Assembly (NCBI RefSeq): GCF_024355225.1
Contig: NZ_VCNH01000008.1
Span: forward strand, 2,542,001 to 2,606,000
Length of the DNA stretch: 64,000 nucleotides
Source: Roseovarius sp. M141
GTDB taxonomy: Bacteria > Pseudomonadota > Alphaproteobacteria > Rhodobacterales > Rhodobacteraceae
Direction of reading: 5' to 3'
Below, in pieces: positions 26,041 through 35,846 of this stretch (position 1 is its first letter; every line of letters begins with the position of its first letter). Both the position numbers and the translations under genes were made by a program. The notes below the pieces were generated by a model. It saw only the letters and a program-made list of their open reading frames with translations. It was not told the DNA's origin and made no database searches.

Positions 26041-26706
26041 TCACTCTTCGAAAAGTTCGCTCTGATCGCCTTCTTTCAACGGCAAATCATCTTCATCCTC
26101 GTCGGATTTCGCACCGGGCATCGACATCGGCGGCAGGCGGCTGTCCAGCAGACCCGCGGCGCGCAGTTCCCTCAATCCCGGCAGATCGCGCGCGGTTTCC
26201 AGACCGAAATGCCCAAGAAAAGTATCGGTGACGACGAATGTTACAGGCCGCCCCGGCGTCATCCTGCGCCTGCCAAAGCGGATCCATTCCATGTCGAGCA
26301 GTTGATCGACCGTGCCCCGGCTAACCGAAACGCCGCGAATTTCCTCGATCTCGGCGCGTGTCACGGGCTGGTGATAGGCGATGATTGCCAGCGTCTCGAT
26401 CGCGGCGCGGCTGAGCTTGCGTGTCTCGACAGTCTCGCGCTGCATCAGGTAGCCCAGATCCGGCGCTGTGCGTAGCGCGTAGGCATCCCCGATCCGCACC
26501 AACGTGACGCCGCGCCCTTCGTAGCGGCGGCGCAGATGCACCAGCGCCTCGGCCGCATCGCAGCCGGGGGGCAGGCGCGCGTCCAACTCGCGGCTGCTGA
26601 CCGGCTCGGATGACGCAAAAAGGATCGCTTCGATCATGCGCTCCTGCTCGGCCATGAGCGGTGCATCGAACAGGATTTCACATTCTTTTTCTGATACTTG
26701 CGTCAC
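26041..26706 (-). CDS. scpB: Segregation and condensation protein ScpB
   Basis: A 221-residue ScpB with two winged-helix domains (ETLAIIAYHQPVTRAEIEEIRGVSV is the family hallmark), followed by an acidic tail. I choose GTG 26706, which begins 4 bp after the scpA stop; the next ATG would give a protein starting at MAEQERM. It forms the SMC-ScpA-ScpB condensin complex for chromosome segregation. Confidence 0.9.
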   Translation of the reverse strand: MTQVSEKECEILFDAPLMAEQERMIEAILFASSEPVSSRELDARLPPGCDAAEALVHLRRRYEGRGVTLVRIGDAYALRTAPDLGYLMQRETVETRKLSRAAIETLAIIAYHQPVTRAEIEEIRGVSVSRGTVDQLLDMEWIRFGRRRMTPGRPVTFVVTDTFLGHFGLETARDLPGLRELRAAGLLDSRLPPMSMPGAKSDEDEDDLPLKEGDQSELFEE

Positions 26707-26710
26707 GATG

Positions 26711-27490
26711 CTAATCCCGCCTTCGAATTTCGATTGGTGCGAAAATTTCGGCCTGGCGCAGTTCGATCCGCCCCTCTTTGGCCAATTCCAACGACGCCGC
26801 AAATGTCGAGGCAGCGGCCGAGCGGCGGCGCGCGGGATCGGTGCCGAACCCTTCGGGCAAATAGGTTGAAATGTCCGTCCAGCCCCCGGAAAATCCGATC
26901 AGGCTGCGCATCCGCTCCAGCGCCTGCTCGAGCGAGAAGATCGCCTCGCGGTCCATCGCGTAGGGCCGGAATTCATCGCGCGTGCGCGTGCGGGCATAGG
27001 CCTGCATCAGGTCCAGAAGCGACGCGGTATAAGTAACGCTGCGCGTGCGCGTGACCGTCTCGGGCTGACCACGGGCAAAGAAGTCACGCCCCAGCTGCCC
27101 GCGCGCCATCAGCCGCGCGGCGGCGTCGCGCATGGCCTGAAGCCGCTCTAGCTGAAAGGCCAGATGCGCGGCCAGTTCCTCGCCCGATGGACCCTCCTCA
27201 TCGGGATCGGGGGGCAGCAGAAGCCGCGATTTCAAAAAGGCCAGCCAAGCAGCCATGACAAGATAATCGGCAGCCAGTTCCAGCCGCAACTGGCGGGCTT
27301 GTTCAACAAATTCCAGATATTGGCGGGCCAGTTGCAGAACGCTGATCTTGCGCAGATCCACCTTTTGCGTGCGCCCCAGCGTCAACAGCATGTCCAGCGG
27401 GCCCTCGAACCCGTCGACATCGACAATCAGTGCCTCGGCGGCCATCCTGTCGGCAACCGCGCTGCGTGTATGGCCCCAGTCATCTGCCAT
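26711..27490 (-). CDS. scpA: Segregation and condensation protein ScpA
   Basis: A 259-residue kleisin with the N-terminal signature VDGFEGPLDMLLTL and a C-terminal winged helix (LELAKEGRIELRQ) that contacts the SMC cap. Its start overlaps the nagZ stop by 11 bp, and scpB follows immediately: the nagZ-scpA-scpB order is standard in alphaproteobacteria. Confidence 0.93.
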   Translation of the reverse strand: MADDWGHTRSAVADRMAAEALIVDVDGFEGPLDMLLTLGRTQKVDLRKISVLQLARQYLEFVEQARQLRLELAADYLVMAAWLAFLKSRLLLPPDPDEEGPSGEELAAHLAFQLERLQAMRDAAARLMARGQLGRDFFARGQPETVTRTRSVTYTASLLDLMQAYARTRTRDEFRPYAMDREAIFSLEQALERMRSLIGFSGGWTDISTYLPEGFGTDPARRRSAAASTFAASLELAKEGRIELRQAEIFAPIEIRRRD

Positions 27491-28490
27491 ATGTCAGACC
27501 GTCGCACATGGCGGACAGCTTAGCCTCCAGCGCAGAAACATCTACGTCCGAGGGCGTGCGCCGGGCGGCCAGGGCTGCACGGGCGCGGGCCTGTCCTGCA
27601 TCATCGAGGCGCCCCGCCGCATCAGCAACCGCGCGGCGATCCTCCAGCGTGGCATTGCACAGCAGCGCCACGTCGCAGCCCGCCCCCAGCGATGCGCGCG
27701 TGATGTCGGTCAGGCTACCCTTGAGCGCCTTCATCGAGATATCATCGGTCATGATCAGCCCGTCAAAGCCAATCTCGTCGCGGATCAGCTGCATCATGAC
27801 CGGCGATACGGTGGCCGGGCGGTCGTCTATCGCCCCATAGACCAGATGCGCTGTCATGCCCATCGGTAGATCATTCAGCGCCTCGAACGGCGCAAAGTCG
27901 CAGGCGGTCAGCGTGGCCTTGTCCTCGGTCACAACCGGCAGATCCAGATGGCTGTCGGCCTGCGCGCGGCCATGGCCGGGGATGTGTTTCAGCACCGGCA
28001 GCACGCCGCCATCCAGCAGGCCATCGGCCACCGCACGGCCCAACAATGCAACGCGCTCCGCGTCCGTGCCATAGCAGCGGTCGCGCAGAAATGCGTGCGT
28101 GGATGCGCCCGCCACGTCGACCAGAGGCGCGCAATTGCTGTCGATACCAAGCGCATGAAGTTCGGTCGCGATCAGGCGATAGCGCAGATACATCGCCTCG
28201 GCGGCCTGCGGGCCTGCGAGGTCGACATGGTCCATCGGCGCGGGCCACTGGCGCCAGAGCGGCGGGCGCAGGCGCTGCACGCGCCCGCCCTCCTGATCGA
28301 TGGTGATGGGGGCATCGCGGCCCACCGCCTCGCGCATATCGGCGCACAGGGCACGAACCTGATCGGCGGTGCCGATGTTGCGCCCGAACAGGATAAAGCC
28401 GAACGGATCAGCCGAGGCGAAAAAGCGTTTCTCCTCAGCCGTCAGGCGATGGCCCTCGGCATCTAGGATCGTGGCGCCAAAATGCGTCAT
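27480..28490 (-). CDS. nagZ: Beta-N-acetylhexosaminidase NagZ
   Basis: A 336-residue family 3 glycoside hydrolase with the NagZ motif KHIPGHGRAQADSH (catalytic His) and the nucleophile Asp in LIMTDDISMKAL. It removes GlcNAc from anhydro-muropeptides in the cytoplasm during peptidoglycan recycling. Expected length, first cistron before scpA-scpB; the SPOR gene ends upstream of it. Confidence 0.93.
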   Translation of the reverse strand: MTHFGATILDAEGHRLTAEEKRFFASADPFGFILFGRNIGTADQVRALCADMREAVGRDAPITIDQEGGRVQRLRPPLWRQWPAPMDHVDLAGPQAAEAMYLRYRLIATELHALGIDSNCAPLVDVAGASTHAFLRDRCYGTDAERVALLGRAVADGLLDGGVLPVLKHIPGHGRAQADSHLDLPVVTEDKATLTACDFAPFEALNDLPMGMTAHLVYGAIDDRPATVSPVMMQLIRDEIGFDGLIMTDDISMKALKGSLTDITRASLGAGCDVALLCNATLEDRRAVADAAGRLDDAGQARARAALAARRTPSDVDVSALEAKLSAMCDGLTYGR

Positions 28491-28515
28491 GCCGTTGCCT
28501 TATCTTGCATCACTA

Positions 28516-29448
28516 TCACCGTGTAACAACCGGAATGCACTCTGCTTTTTCCGATACAAGGGCCGAGCAAAAACGCCGCGCATCGGCCAGATCGTCAAAT
28601 CCCATGGCGCGCAGGCGATAGAAGGTGCGCCCGCCGCTGGTGGCACGCTGGATCACGCGGTCCTTGCCGTCCAGAAATTCCTCGAACCGCTTGCCAAGGC
28701 GGTCCCATTCCTCGCGCGCGATCTCTTCGCTGGCAAAGGCGCCCAGCTGGGCAAGGCGGGTTCCCACGGGGATCGTCTCGGGGTCGATATCGCGGACACT
28801 CTGCGAGCTCGCGGTGACTGCGGCGGCTCCGCGGATATTGCGCAGATCGGCGGGGCGCGCCCTGGGGCGCAGGGAGGTGGCGACGACGTTTTCATCGTCT
28901 GTGCCATCTGCGGCGACATCGCCGACGTCAGGCAGATCCTCCAGCGGGGTGATACTTGCGCCGATCGCCTCCGCAAGGGCAAGCATATCCATCTCATCTT
29001 CTGATGACGGGGTAGCTTCGGGTTGAGTATTTGTGACCGACTCTGGTGCATCGCCGCCGGGCAGCGCCGACGTGCGGTCCGGCGGCGCGGGGACGTTGCC
29101 CGCCGCGTCCTCGTCGCTCAGATCCAGCGGTGCCGGGGCGAGGATCAGCTGATCGGGCGCTGCCCCTGCCGTGCCCACAGCCGCGACATCATTGACCGAC
29201 AGCCCTTGGTTCAGCGCCTGCCGCCCGCCCGGATCCTCGGGCTGAATACGCATCGGTCCCTCGGCTGCGCGGATCACCGGCACGCCGCTGACGTCGCGCA
29301 CCAGCAGCTTGTAGCCCCAGACGCCAAGGCCGATGACCAGCCCGACCGACACGATAGAGCCCAAGGCATAGGTCGCACGCGACAGCGGATGCGCAGGTGC
29401 ATCCGGGGCACCTGAGGACCGGGATCTATCATCTTGGTGTCGTGACAT
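28516..29448 (-). CDS. SPOR-domain cell-division/peptidoglycan-binding protein
   Basis: A 310-residue bitopic membrane protein: short cytoplasmic tail, one membrane segment (about residues 30-50, ALGSIVSVGLVIGLGVWGY), a long Pro/Asp-rich periplasmic linker and a C-terminal SPOR domain from about residue 232 (RLAQLGAFASEEIAREEWDR). SPOR domains bind denuded septal glycan. The ATG at 29448 follows AGAGGCG; a GTG 18 bp upstream is less likely. It lies between argS and nagZ. Confidence 0.85.
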   Translation of the reverse strand: MSRHQDDRSRSSGAPDAPAHPLSRATYALGSIVSVGLVIGLGVWGYKLLVRDVSGVPVIRAAEGPMRIQPEDPGGRQALNQGLSVNDVAAVGTAGAAPDQLILAPAPLDLSDEDAAGNVPAPPDRTSALPGGDAPESVTNTQPEATPSSEDEMDMLALAEAIGASITPLEDLPDVGDVAADGTDDENVVATSLRPRARPADLRNIRGAAAVTASSQSVRDIDPETIPVGTRLAQLGAFASEEIAREEWDRLGKRFEEFLDGKDRVIQRATSGGRTFYRLRAMGFDDLADARRFCSALVSEKAECIPVVTR

Positions 29449-29528
29449 TCTTCGCCTCTCGTGCACCGATGGGTCGTGCCCACCGGCCTGACTGCTCTGC
29501 CTCGCTGTTCGTCCGGCGGTGTGCGGCT

Positions 29529-31274
29529 CTATCGCATCTCTTCAGCCGGAGTGACGCCCAAGATACCCAAACCTGCGGAAATAACAACGCTTGCAGCCTT
29601 GACCAGCGCGATTTTCGCCTGTGTCGTCGCCGGGTCGCCCTCCTGAAGGAACCGCAGTTCGGGCGCGTCATGGCCGCGATTCCACAGCGCATGCACCTCG
29701 GATGCCAGATCGTAGAGGTAGAACGCGACGCGGTGCGGCTCGTTCGTGCGCCCGGCGATTTCCACCAGACGCGGCCATTCCGCGATCTTGCGCGCCAGCG
29801 CCAGCTCGGCCTCGTGGGCGATCAGGTCCAGATCGGCGGCATTCAGCGCTGCGTCCGACACGTCAATCCCCGCCTCGGTCGCCTTGCGCATCACCGAGCG
29901 CACGCGGGCATGGGCGTATTGCACGTAGAACACCGGGTTATCCTTGGACTGCTCCAGCACCTTGTCGAAATCGAAATCGAGCGGCGCGTCGTTCTTGCGG
30001 GTCAGCATGACAAAGCGGGTCACATCCGCGCCGACCAGTTCCACCACGTCGCGCAGCGTCACGAAAGTGCCGGCGCGCTTGGACATCTTGAACGGCTCGC
30101 CATTCTTCCACAGCTTGACCAGTTGGGTCAGCTTGATCTCCAGCGGCACCTTGCCGTCCGACAGGGCCGAAACGGCGGCCTTCATGCGTTTGACGTAACC
30201 ACCATGATCGGCGCCGAAGACGTCGATCAGCAGGTCGAACCCGCGCGTCACCTTGTCGTAATGATAGGCGATGTCGGGGGCGAAATAGGTCCAGCTTCCG
30301 TCGGATTTCTTGACCGGGCGATCCACGTCGTCGCCATGCGCGCTGGAGCGGAAAAGCGTCTGTTCGCGCGGTTCCCAATCCTCGGGCATCTTGCCCTTTG
30401 GCGGCTCCAGAACGCCCTCGTAAATCAACCCCTTGTCGTCCAGTGACTGAATCGCCTTTTCGATCAACCCCGTGCCGTAAAAGGACTTTTCCGAGCTGAA
30501 CTTGTCCATCTCGACGCCGAGCGATTTCAGATCGGCGCGGATCAGGTCCATCATGGCACCCGTCGCATAGTCGCGCAATTCGTCCAGCCAGACCTCTTCT
30601 GGCTGACCGACCCAGGCATCGCCAACCTTGTCTTTTAGTGCCTCGCCGGTCGCGATCAGGTAATCACCGGGATAGGTGCCATCGGGGAAATCGACGGCGC
30701 GGCCATGCGCCTCAAGATACCGCAGGTAGACGGACCGGGCCAAAGTGTCGACCTGCGCGCCGCCATCGTTGATGTAGTATTCGCGGGTGACGTCATGGCC
30801 GGTGAAATCCAGCAGGCTGGCCAGCGCATCGCCAAAAACCGCGCCCCGCGTGTGGCCGACATGCAAAGGGCCGGTGGGGTTGGCACTGACGTATTCAACG
30901 TTGACGCGCCGCCTCTGCCCCATGCCCGAGCGGCCAAAGTCGGTGCCCTTGGCCAGCGCCGCGCCGACGATGGCGCGCCAATTGTCGGGCGCAAGGCGCA
31001 GATTCAGAAATCCGGGGCCAGCCACCTCGGCGCTGTCGATGCGGGAATCTTTAGCCAGTTCGGCGGCCAATGCGTCGGCGATGTCGCGCGGTTTCATCCC
31101 CGCAGGTTTTGCCAGCACCATGGCGGCATTGGTTGCCATATCGCCATGCGCCGGATCGCGGGGCGGCTCGACCGTGACGTTGGCGCGGTCAAGGCCGGCG
31201 GGCAGCGCGCCGACGGTCTCCATCGCACTCAGGGCGTCCAGAACGGCGGCGCGGATATCGGTAAATAGGTTCAT
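29529..31274 (-). CDS. argS: Arginyl-tRNA synthetase
   Basis: A 581-residue class I synthetase with the HIGH motif in [13 protein letters not shown], a KMSKS-like MSKRAGT and the C-terminal DALR anticodon-binding domain (from about residue 450, [11 protein letters not shown]). The ATG at 31274 begins the usual MNLFTDI N-terminus; a short open extension upstream is not supported. Normal length. Confidence 0.95.
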   Translation of the reverse strand: MNLFTDIRAAVLDALSAMETVGALPAGLDRANVTVEPPRDPAHGDMATNAAMVLAKPAGMKPRDIADALAAELAKDSRIDSAEVAGPGFLNLRLAPDNWRAIVGAALAKGTDFGRSGMGQRRRVNVEYVSANPTGPLHVGHTRGAVFGDALASLLDFTGHDVTREYYINDGGAQVDTLARSVYLRYLEAHGRAVDFPDGTYPGDYLIATGEALKDKVGDAWVGQPEEVWLDELRDYATGAMMDLIRADLKSLGVEMDKFSSEKSFYGTGLIEKAIQSLDDKGLIYEGVLEPPKGKMPEDWEPREQTLFRSSAHGDDVDRPVKKSDGSWTYFAPDIAYHYDKVTRGFDLLIDVFGADHGGYVKRMKAAVSALSDGKVPLEIKLTQLVKLWKNGEPFKMSKRAGTFVTLRDVVELVGADVTRFVMLTRKNDAPLDFDFDKVLEQSKDNPVFYVQYAHARVRSVMRKATEAGIDVSDAALNAADLDLIAHEAELALARKIAEWPRLVEIAGRTNEPHRVAFYLYDLASEVHALWNRGHDAPELRFLQEGDPATTQAKIALVKAASVVISAGLGILGVTPAEEMR

Positions 31275-31325
31275 GGCGTGGTTTCCTTGCATTCCCGGCC
31301 CGGTTTAACACTGCGGCGGCGCGCG

Positions 31326-33284
31326 TCAATCCGCACTGGTGCTGCGGGGTTTGTCAGCGCTCATGCTGTCGCCCTCTTGCTGTGCTTTTTCGTCGGCCTC
31401 CACCTGCGCCTTGTCGGCGGCCTTCTGGGCAACTTTGGCCTCGTCCTCGCTCGCGCCCTTGCGCTCGGCGGCTTCGGCGGCACGTTCACGGCCCGGCGAC
31501 AGGGCCAGCAGGCGCATGCCGGGGCCCGCCTTGATCTCGGCGTCGCCGGCAATGATGCGCATGTTGCGGCCCGGCGTCAGTTCGGCCAGCGGAACCGAGT
31601 CGGGGTTGTCGGCCTGCCAGTCATCCACGCCGTATTCCTCGGTGATGTTGGTGGCGCGAATTTCCCAGCCCTGCCGCATGTGGCGCGCCAGTTCCAGATA
31701 GCGCAGGCCGCCCGCAATGCTGCGCCCGCCCAAGGTGGCGGGCAACGCATGGCGCGTCTGTTCCTGCTTGGCGCGTTTCAACTGATAGACATGTTCGCGC
31801 CCAAATTCCGGGCCAAGGTCGGTCGCGACCAGTGTGTTGTAGGCGTCATTATCAGACGATGCGATGACGCGCCCAAAGCTGATGAACTCGACGCCATGCT
31901 CGGCCCCGTCCGACAGGATGTCACCCACATAGATTGGCAAGCCTTGCTCGCGCGCCGACCGCAGGCGCGCGCGGTTGGCGTCCGCAATCAGCACCGGGAT
32001 CTCTTCTTTTTGCAATGCGGCGGCAAAGGCGGACGAGAATTGTGAACCGCCGACGAAGATGACCCCAGGCACCTGCCCGCCCGCCAGCCCCAGCGCCTGC
32101 CCCATGGGCCGCAAGGTAAAGCCGTGCAGAACCACAGTCGCCGCCACCAGGGCAAACGCCAGCGGCGTCAGAAGGGCCGCATCGGCGATGCCCGCGCTGA
32201 CCAACCGGTCCGAAAACAGCCCCGCCACCGCCACCAGAACCACGCCGCGCGGGCCGGTAAAAGCAACCAGCAGACGCTCTTTCATCGGGATGTTGGTGAA
32301 GGCCAGCGACAGCATCACCGTAACCGGGCGCACCACAAGGATCGTCACTACGATGAACGCCAGCGCAGGCCAGCCCAACAGGCTGAGCCGTTCAATATTC
32401 ATCGATGCCGCCAGCAGAATGAACACGCCCGACACCAGCAGGACCGTCGCGTGTTCCTTGAACCGGCGCAGTTCAGTATAGCTGGGCAGGTCCGCGTTGG
32501 CGATGTAGAAGCCCATGATCGTGACCGCCAGAAGGCCGCTTTCGTGCAGCACGTGATCGGCCAGCGCGAAAACCACCAGTAACGACGCAAACAGGACCGG
32601 AACCTTCATGTATTCCGGCACCCTGCCCCGGCGGAAGCCTTCGGACAGAAACCACCCTGCGGCCACGCCCATCATGGTCGCGCCGACGATGCCGACGCTC
32701 ATGTCCCAGATCGCAGCGCCAAAGGTTTCGCTGGCGTAGACAACCAGCACGACCTCGAACGCCAGAACCGCCGCCAGCGCGCCGATCGGGTCGTTTACGA
32801 TCGCCTCCCATTGCAACAATTGCGAAGGACGCTTGGCCAGACGCGCGGTGCGCAAGAGTGGCGCGATCACTGTAGGGCCGGTCACGATCATGATCCCGCC
32901 AAAGACCGCCGCACTGGCCCAGCTCAGCCCGGCCACATAATGCAACGCCAGCGCCGATCCCAGCCAGCCCACCGGCGCGCCGATCAGCACCAGCCTGCGC
33001 ACACCCTTGGCCGCCTCGCGCAAGCCGCGCAGGTTCAGCGTCATGCCACCTTCAAAGAGGATGATCGCCACCGCGATACTGATCATCGGCCCCATCAGCG
33101 GGCCGATATCACGCTCGGGGTTGAAAATGCCCAGCCCCGGCCCGATGGCCAGCCCCGCCAGCAGCATCAGCACGATGGCCGGCAGCCGCAGCTTCCATGC
33201 GACCCACTGGGCCCCGACGCCGATGGCGCCCACCAGCGCGAACGCCATGACGGGCGACATTGCGCCCGCGGTCTCGACAGCCAT
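31326..33284 (-). CDS. CPA-type sodium:proton antiporter with RCK/TrkA-N domain
   Basis: A 652-residue protein with about twelve membrane segments. An ND pair in QWEAIVNDPIGALAA fits the antiporter ion site, and a Rossmann-like regulatory domain starts near residue 405 (VIFVGGSQFSSAFAAAL). The last 60 residues are a highly charged Glu/Lys/Ala tail predicted to be helical. NAD(H)-sensing RCK domains commonly gate such exchangers. It is downstream of the dNTPase gene, 3 bp away, and probably co-transcribed. Confidence 0.85.
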   Translation of the reverse strand: MAVETAGAMSPVMAFALVGAIGVGAQWVAWKLRLPAIVLMLLAGLAIGPGLGIFNPERDIGPLMGPMISIAVAIILFEGGMTLNLRGLREAAKGVRRLVLIGAPVGWLGSALALHYVAGLSWASAAVFGGIMIVTGPTVIAPLLRTARLAKRPSQLLQWEAIVNDPIGALAAVLAFEVVLVVYASETFGAAIWDMSVGIVGATMMGVAAGWFLSEGFRRGRVPEYMKVPVLFASLLVVFALADHVLHESGLLAVTIMGFYIANADLPSYTELRRFKEHATVLLVSGVFILLAASMNIERLSLLGWPALAFIVVTILVVRPVTVMLSLAFTNIPMKERLLVAFTGPRGVVLVAVAGLFSDRLVSAGIADAALLTPLAFALVAATVVLHGFTLRPMGQALGLAGGQVPGVIFVGGSQFSSAFAAALQKEEIPVLIADANRARLRSAREQGLPIYVGDILSDGAEHGVEFISFGRVIASSDNDAYNTLVATDLGPEFGREHVYQLKRAKQEQTRHALPATLGGRSIAGGLRYLELARHMRQGWEIRATNITEEYGVDDWQADNPDSVPLAELTPGRNMRIIAGDAEIKAGPGMRLLALSPGRERAAEAAERKGASEDEAKVAQKAADKAQVEADEKAQQEGDSMSADKPRSTSAD

Positions 33285-33287
33285 GGC

Positions 33288-34487
33288 CTATCCTTCCATT
33301 TTTTCGGGCCAGGATCCGGCTCCGCCGCGCCCGCCCAAGTGCCGCGCGTGTTGCGCCAGGGCAAAACGGTCCGTCATCCCTGCAATGTAATCACTAACAA
33401 GCCGTGCAAGTTCCGTCGTTGTTTCGGCCGCCCGCACATCGCACTGCCAGCGGCGCGGCAAATGGTCCGGCTGCGCCATGTAGAACGGGAACAGCCCATC
33501 GACCACTGCCGTCGCCTGCGCGCGCTGCACCATGACCATCGGCGCGCGATACATCCGCTTGAAAAGAAAGCGGCGCACACCTTGCAAACCCTGCCACAGG
33601 CCGGGTGAAAACCGGATGACCGGCTGGCCAAAATGGCGCACGGCGTCGATGTCCGGCAGATCGGCGGCGGCAATGATGCCGCGCGACGCGTCGATCACGT
33701 CGCCCACCATCACACCAAACACCCGGCGCAGCGCCTCGTGACGGCGTCGATACCCATCGAGGCCCGGATAGAGCCGATCAACCTCGGCGTAGCACGGGCC
33801 GACGATGGGCAGCGCGGCAACCTCGTCCTCGCTGAACAGACCCGCGCGCAGGCCATCATGCAGATCGTGGTTGTTATAGGCGATGTCATCGGCCAGCGCG
33901 GCCACCTGCGCCTCGGCCCCGGCATGGGTGTGCAGTTCCAGATCGTGGCAGGCGGCGTATTGGGCCAGCGCATAGGGCAGATCGCCGGTCACAGGACCAT
34001 TATGCTTGGCCAGCCCCTCCAGCGTCTCCCAGCTGAGGTTCAGGCCGTCGAATTCAGCATAATGCCGCTCCAGCGCCGTGACGATGCGGATCGCCTGCGC
34101 GTTGTGGTCAAAGCCGCCGTAGGGCTGCATCAGGCGATGCAACGCGTCCTCGCCGGTATGTCCGAACGGCGTGTGGCCCAGATCATGCGCCAGCGCGACC
34201 GCCTCGGTCAGCTCTCCGTTCAGGCCCAGAGCGCCGGATATCGTCCGCGCGACCTGCGCAACCTCGATGGAGTGCGACAGGCGCGTGCGGAAATAATCGC
34301 CCTCATGTGCAACGAAGACCTGCGTCTTGTGTTTCAGTCGACGAAACGCGCTGGAGTGGATAATCCGGTCGCGATCACGCTGAAAACACGAGCGAAATGC
34401 GCTTTCCTCCTCGGGCACGAGCCGTCCGCGCGATTGGCTGGGCCGCGCGGCAATGGGCGATGGCACGGGCATATGCGACGCGGTCAT
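33288..34487 (-). CDS. dgt: Deoxyguanosinetriphosphate triphosphohydrolase-like protein
   Basis: A 399-residue HD-domain protein with metal ligands in TRLSHSIEVAQ, the HD pair in ALAHDLGHTPFGHTGEDAL, and the family segment FRRLKHKTQVFV. Members hydrolyse dNTPs to nucleosides and triphosphate, helping balance pools. This is the shorter type 2 subfamily. ATG 34487 has AGGAG upstream. It is divergent from erpA, an arrangement common in Rhodobacteraceae. Confidence 0.88.
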   Translation of the reverse strand: MTASHMPVPSPIAARPSQSRGRLVPEEESAFRSCFQRDRDRIIHSSAFRRLKHKTQVFVAHEGDYFRTRLSHSIEVAQVARTISGALGLNGELTEAVALAHDLGHTPFGHTGEDALHRLMQPYGGFDHNAQAIRIVTALERHYAEFDGLNLSWETLEGLAKHNGPVTGDLPYALAQYAACHDLELHTHAGAEAQVAALADDIAYNNHDLHDGLRAGLFSEDEVAALPIVGPCYAEVDRLYPGLDGYRRRHEALRRVFGVMVGDVIDASRGIIAAADLPDIDAVRHFGQPVIRFSPGLWQGLQGVRRFLFKRMYRAPMVMVQRAQATAVVDGLFPFYMAQPDHLPRRWQCDVRAAETTTELARLVSDYIAGMTDRFALAQHARHLGGRGGAGSWPEKMEG

Positions 34488-34578
34488 GGGCGGGCTCCTT
34501 GCCGGGTGGTCATCGGGGGCATATATTGCATTTGAAACCGGCGCGAAACATTTCTGCGCCAAACGACGGAGATCCGCG

Positions 34579-34902
34579 ATGAACCTGCCGCCCAAAGTCA
34601 CCGACCGCGCGTTTGAACGCCTTAGCGAAATCGGGGCAGGCAATCAGGGTCAGGCCCTGCGCGTCGCCGTCGAGGGCGGAGGATGTTCAGGCTTTCAATA
34701 CGAGATCAAGCTGGACAACCCGGCAGGTGATGATCTGGTGCTGGAAGGTCAGGGCCAGAAGGTGGTGATCGACGCCGTGTCGCTGCCATTCCTGACCGGC
34801 GCGGTCATAGATTTCAGCGAAGAGTTGATCGGCGCGCGGTTCGTCATCGAAAATCCGAATGCCAGCAGCAGCTGCGGCTGTGGAACATCATTTTCTATGT
34901 AA
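34579..34902 (+). CDS. erpA: Iron-sulfur cluster insertion protein ErpA
   Basis: A 107-residue A-type carrier with the three cluster-binding cysteines: GGGCSGFQY and SSSCGCGTSF. It delivers Fe-S clusters to apoproteins. The start at 34579 is supported by GGAG nine bases upstream; the upstream frame overlaps the divergent dNTPase gene. ErpA versus IscA/HesB is by best resemblance. Confidence 0.9.
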   Translation: MNLPPKVTDRAFERLSEIGAGNQGQALRVAVEGGGCSGFQYEIKLDNPAGDDLVLEGQGQKVVIDAVSLPFLTGAVIDFSEELIGARFVIENPNASSSCGCGTSFSM

Positions 34903-34937
34903 ATCAAGAGCGTGCGCGCCTATCCTGAGGCATTACA

Positions 34938-35846
34938 TCACTCCGCCGTAACGACCCTGCGCATCGTGGCCGCCGGATAGACCTGATCATAGATCAGCCA
35001 CACCCCCGCCGTGATCACAAGTGTCGCCCCGATATAGATCGCCGCGCCCGGCACCTCGCCGAATATGGCGGCGCCAATGACGACCATCCAGAGGAATTGC
35101 AGGTTCATCAGAGGTGTGATCACATAGGCCGGTAGCGCCCGAAATGCGCCGACCAGCAGCCAGCGCGCCGCAAACAAAAGCGCGCCATAGGCGCAGGCCC
35201 AGCCCAGATCGGCCCGTCCCATCGGCGCCCAGACAAAGGGCAGCGCGCAGGCCATGACTCCGGCCAGCGCCAAATTCGGCCAGAACACCTGCGCCAGCAG
35301 GTTGACGTCACGCGTCCCGATGTACCGCGACGCCATCATTGATATCGTTCCCAACAGCACGGCGGCCAGCGCCACCGCATGGCCGAGGCCAAGACTGCTG
35401 ATCCCGGCGGGTGCGACCCACAGCAAGCCAACCAGCCCCAGCATCAGCGCACCCCATGCCTGCGGGCGCACCGACTCGCCCAGCACGGGGCCGGACAGGA
35501 GCGCTGCGAAAAGCGGGATCATCGCGATGAACAGGAATACTTCGGCAAAGGGTAGCAGGCGGAACGCATGGAAAAACGCGGCGGCGCCCAGCACCGTCGC
35601 CGCGCTGCGGATCGCCATGGCGCGCGGGCATGCCGTGCGCACCCCGCGCGGCGCAGGCCCCGCGCGGTCGGCCAGCACCGCCAGCAGCGCGACAATACCG
35701 CCCGACAGCGCGAAGAGCTGCGGCGCGGCATAGCTGGCGGCGAACATCTTGGTAATCGCGTCGGCGCCGGAGATCAGCGCCGTATAGCCGATCGTCAGGC
35801 CAACCCCGGTCAGGATTGCGGCGCCCCCGGTGCGCGCGGCGATCAT
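34938..35846 (-). CDS. DMT-family (EamA) transporter in repeat-peptide operon
   Basis: A 302-residue membrane protein with ten hydrophobic segments in two EamA repeats. Its ATG overlaps the stop of the 359-residue gene (ATGA, 35843-35846), so it is translationally coupled to it. EamA proteins export metabolites, amino acids or drugs. Here the coupling suggests export of a product linked to the repeat peptide, or of a small molecule made with it. Substrate unknown. Confidence 0.8.
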   Translation of the reverse strand: MIAARTGGAAILTGVGLTIGYTALISGADAITKMFAASYAAPQLFALSGGIVALLAVLADRAGPAPRGVRTACPRAMAIRSAATVLGAAAFFHAFRLLPFAEVFLFIAMIPLFAALLSGPVLGESVRPQAWGALMLGLVGLLWVAPAGISSLGLGHAVALAAVLLGTISMMASRYIGTRDVNLLAQVFWPNLALAGVMACALPFVWAPMGRADLGWACAYGALLFAARWLLVGAFRALPAYVITPLMNLQFLWMVVIGAAIFGEVPGAAIYIGATLVITAGVWLIYDQVYPAATMRRVVTAE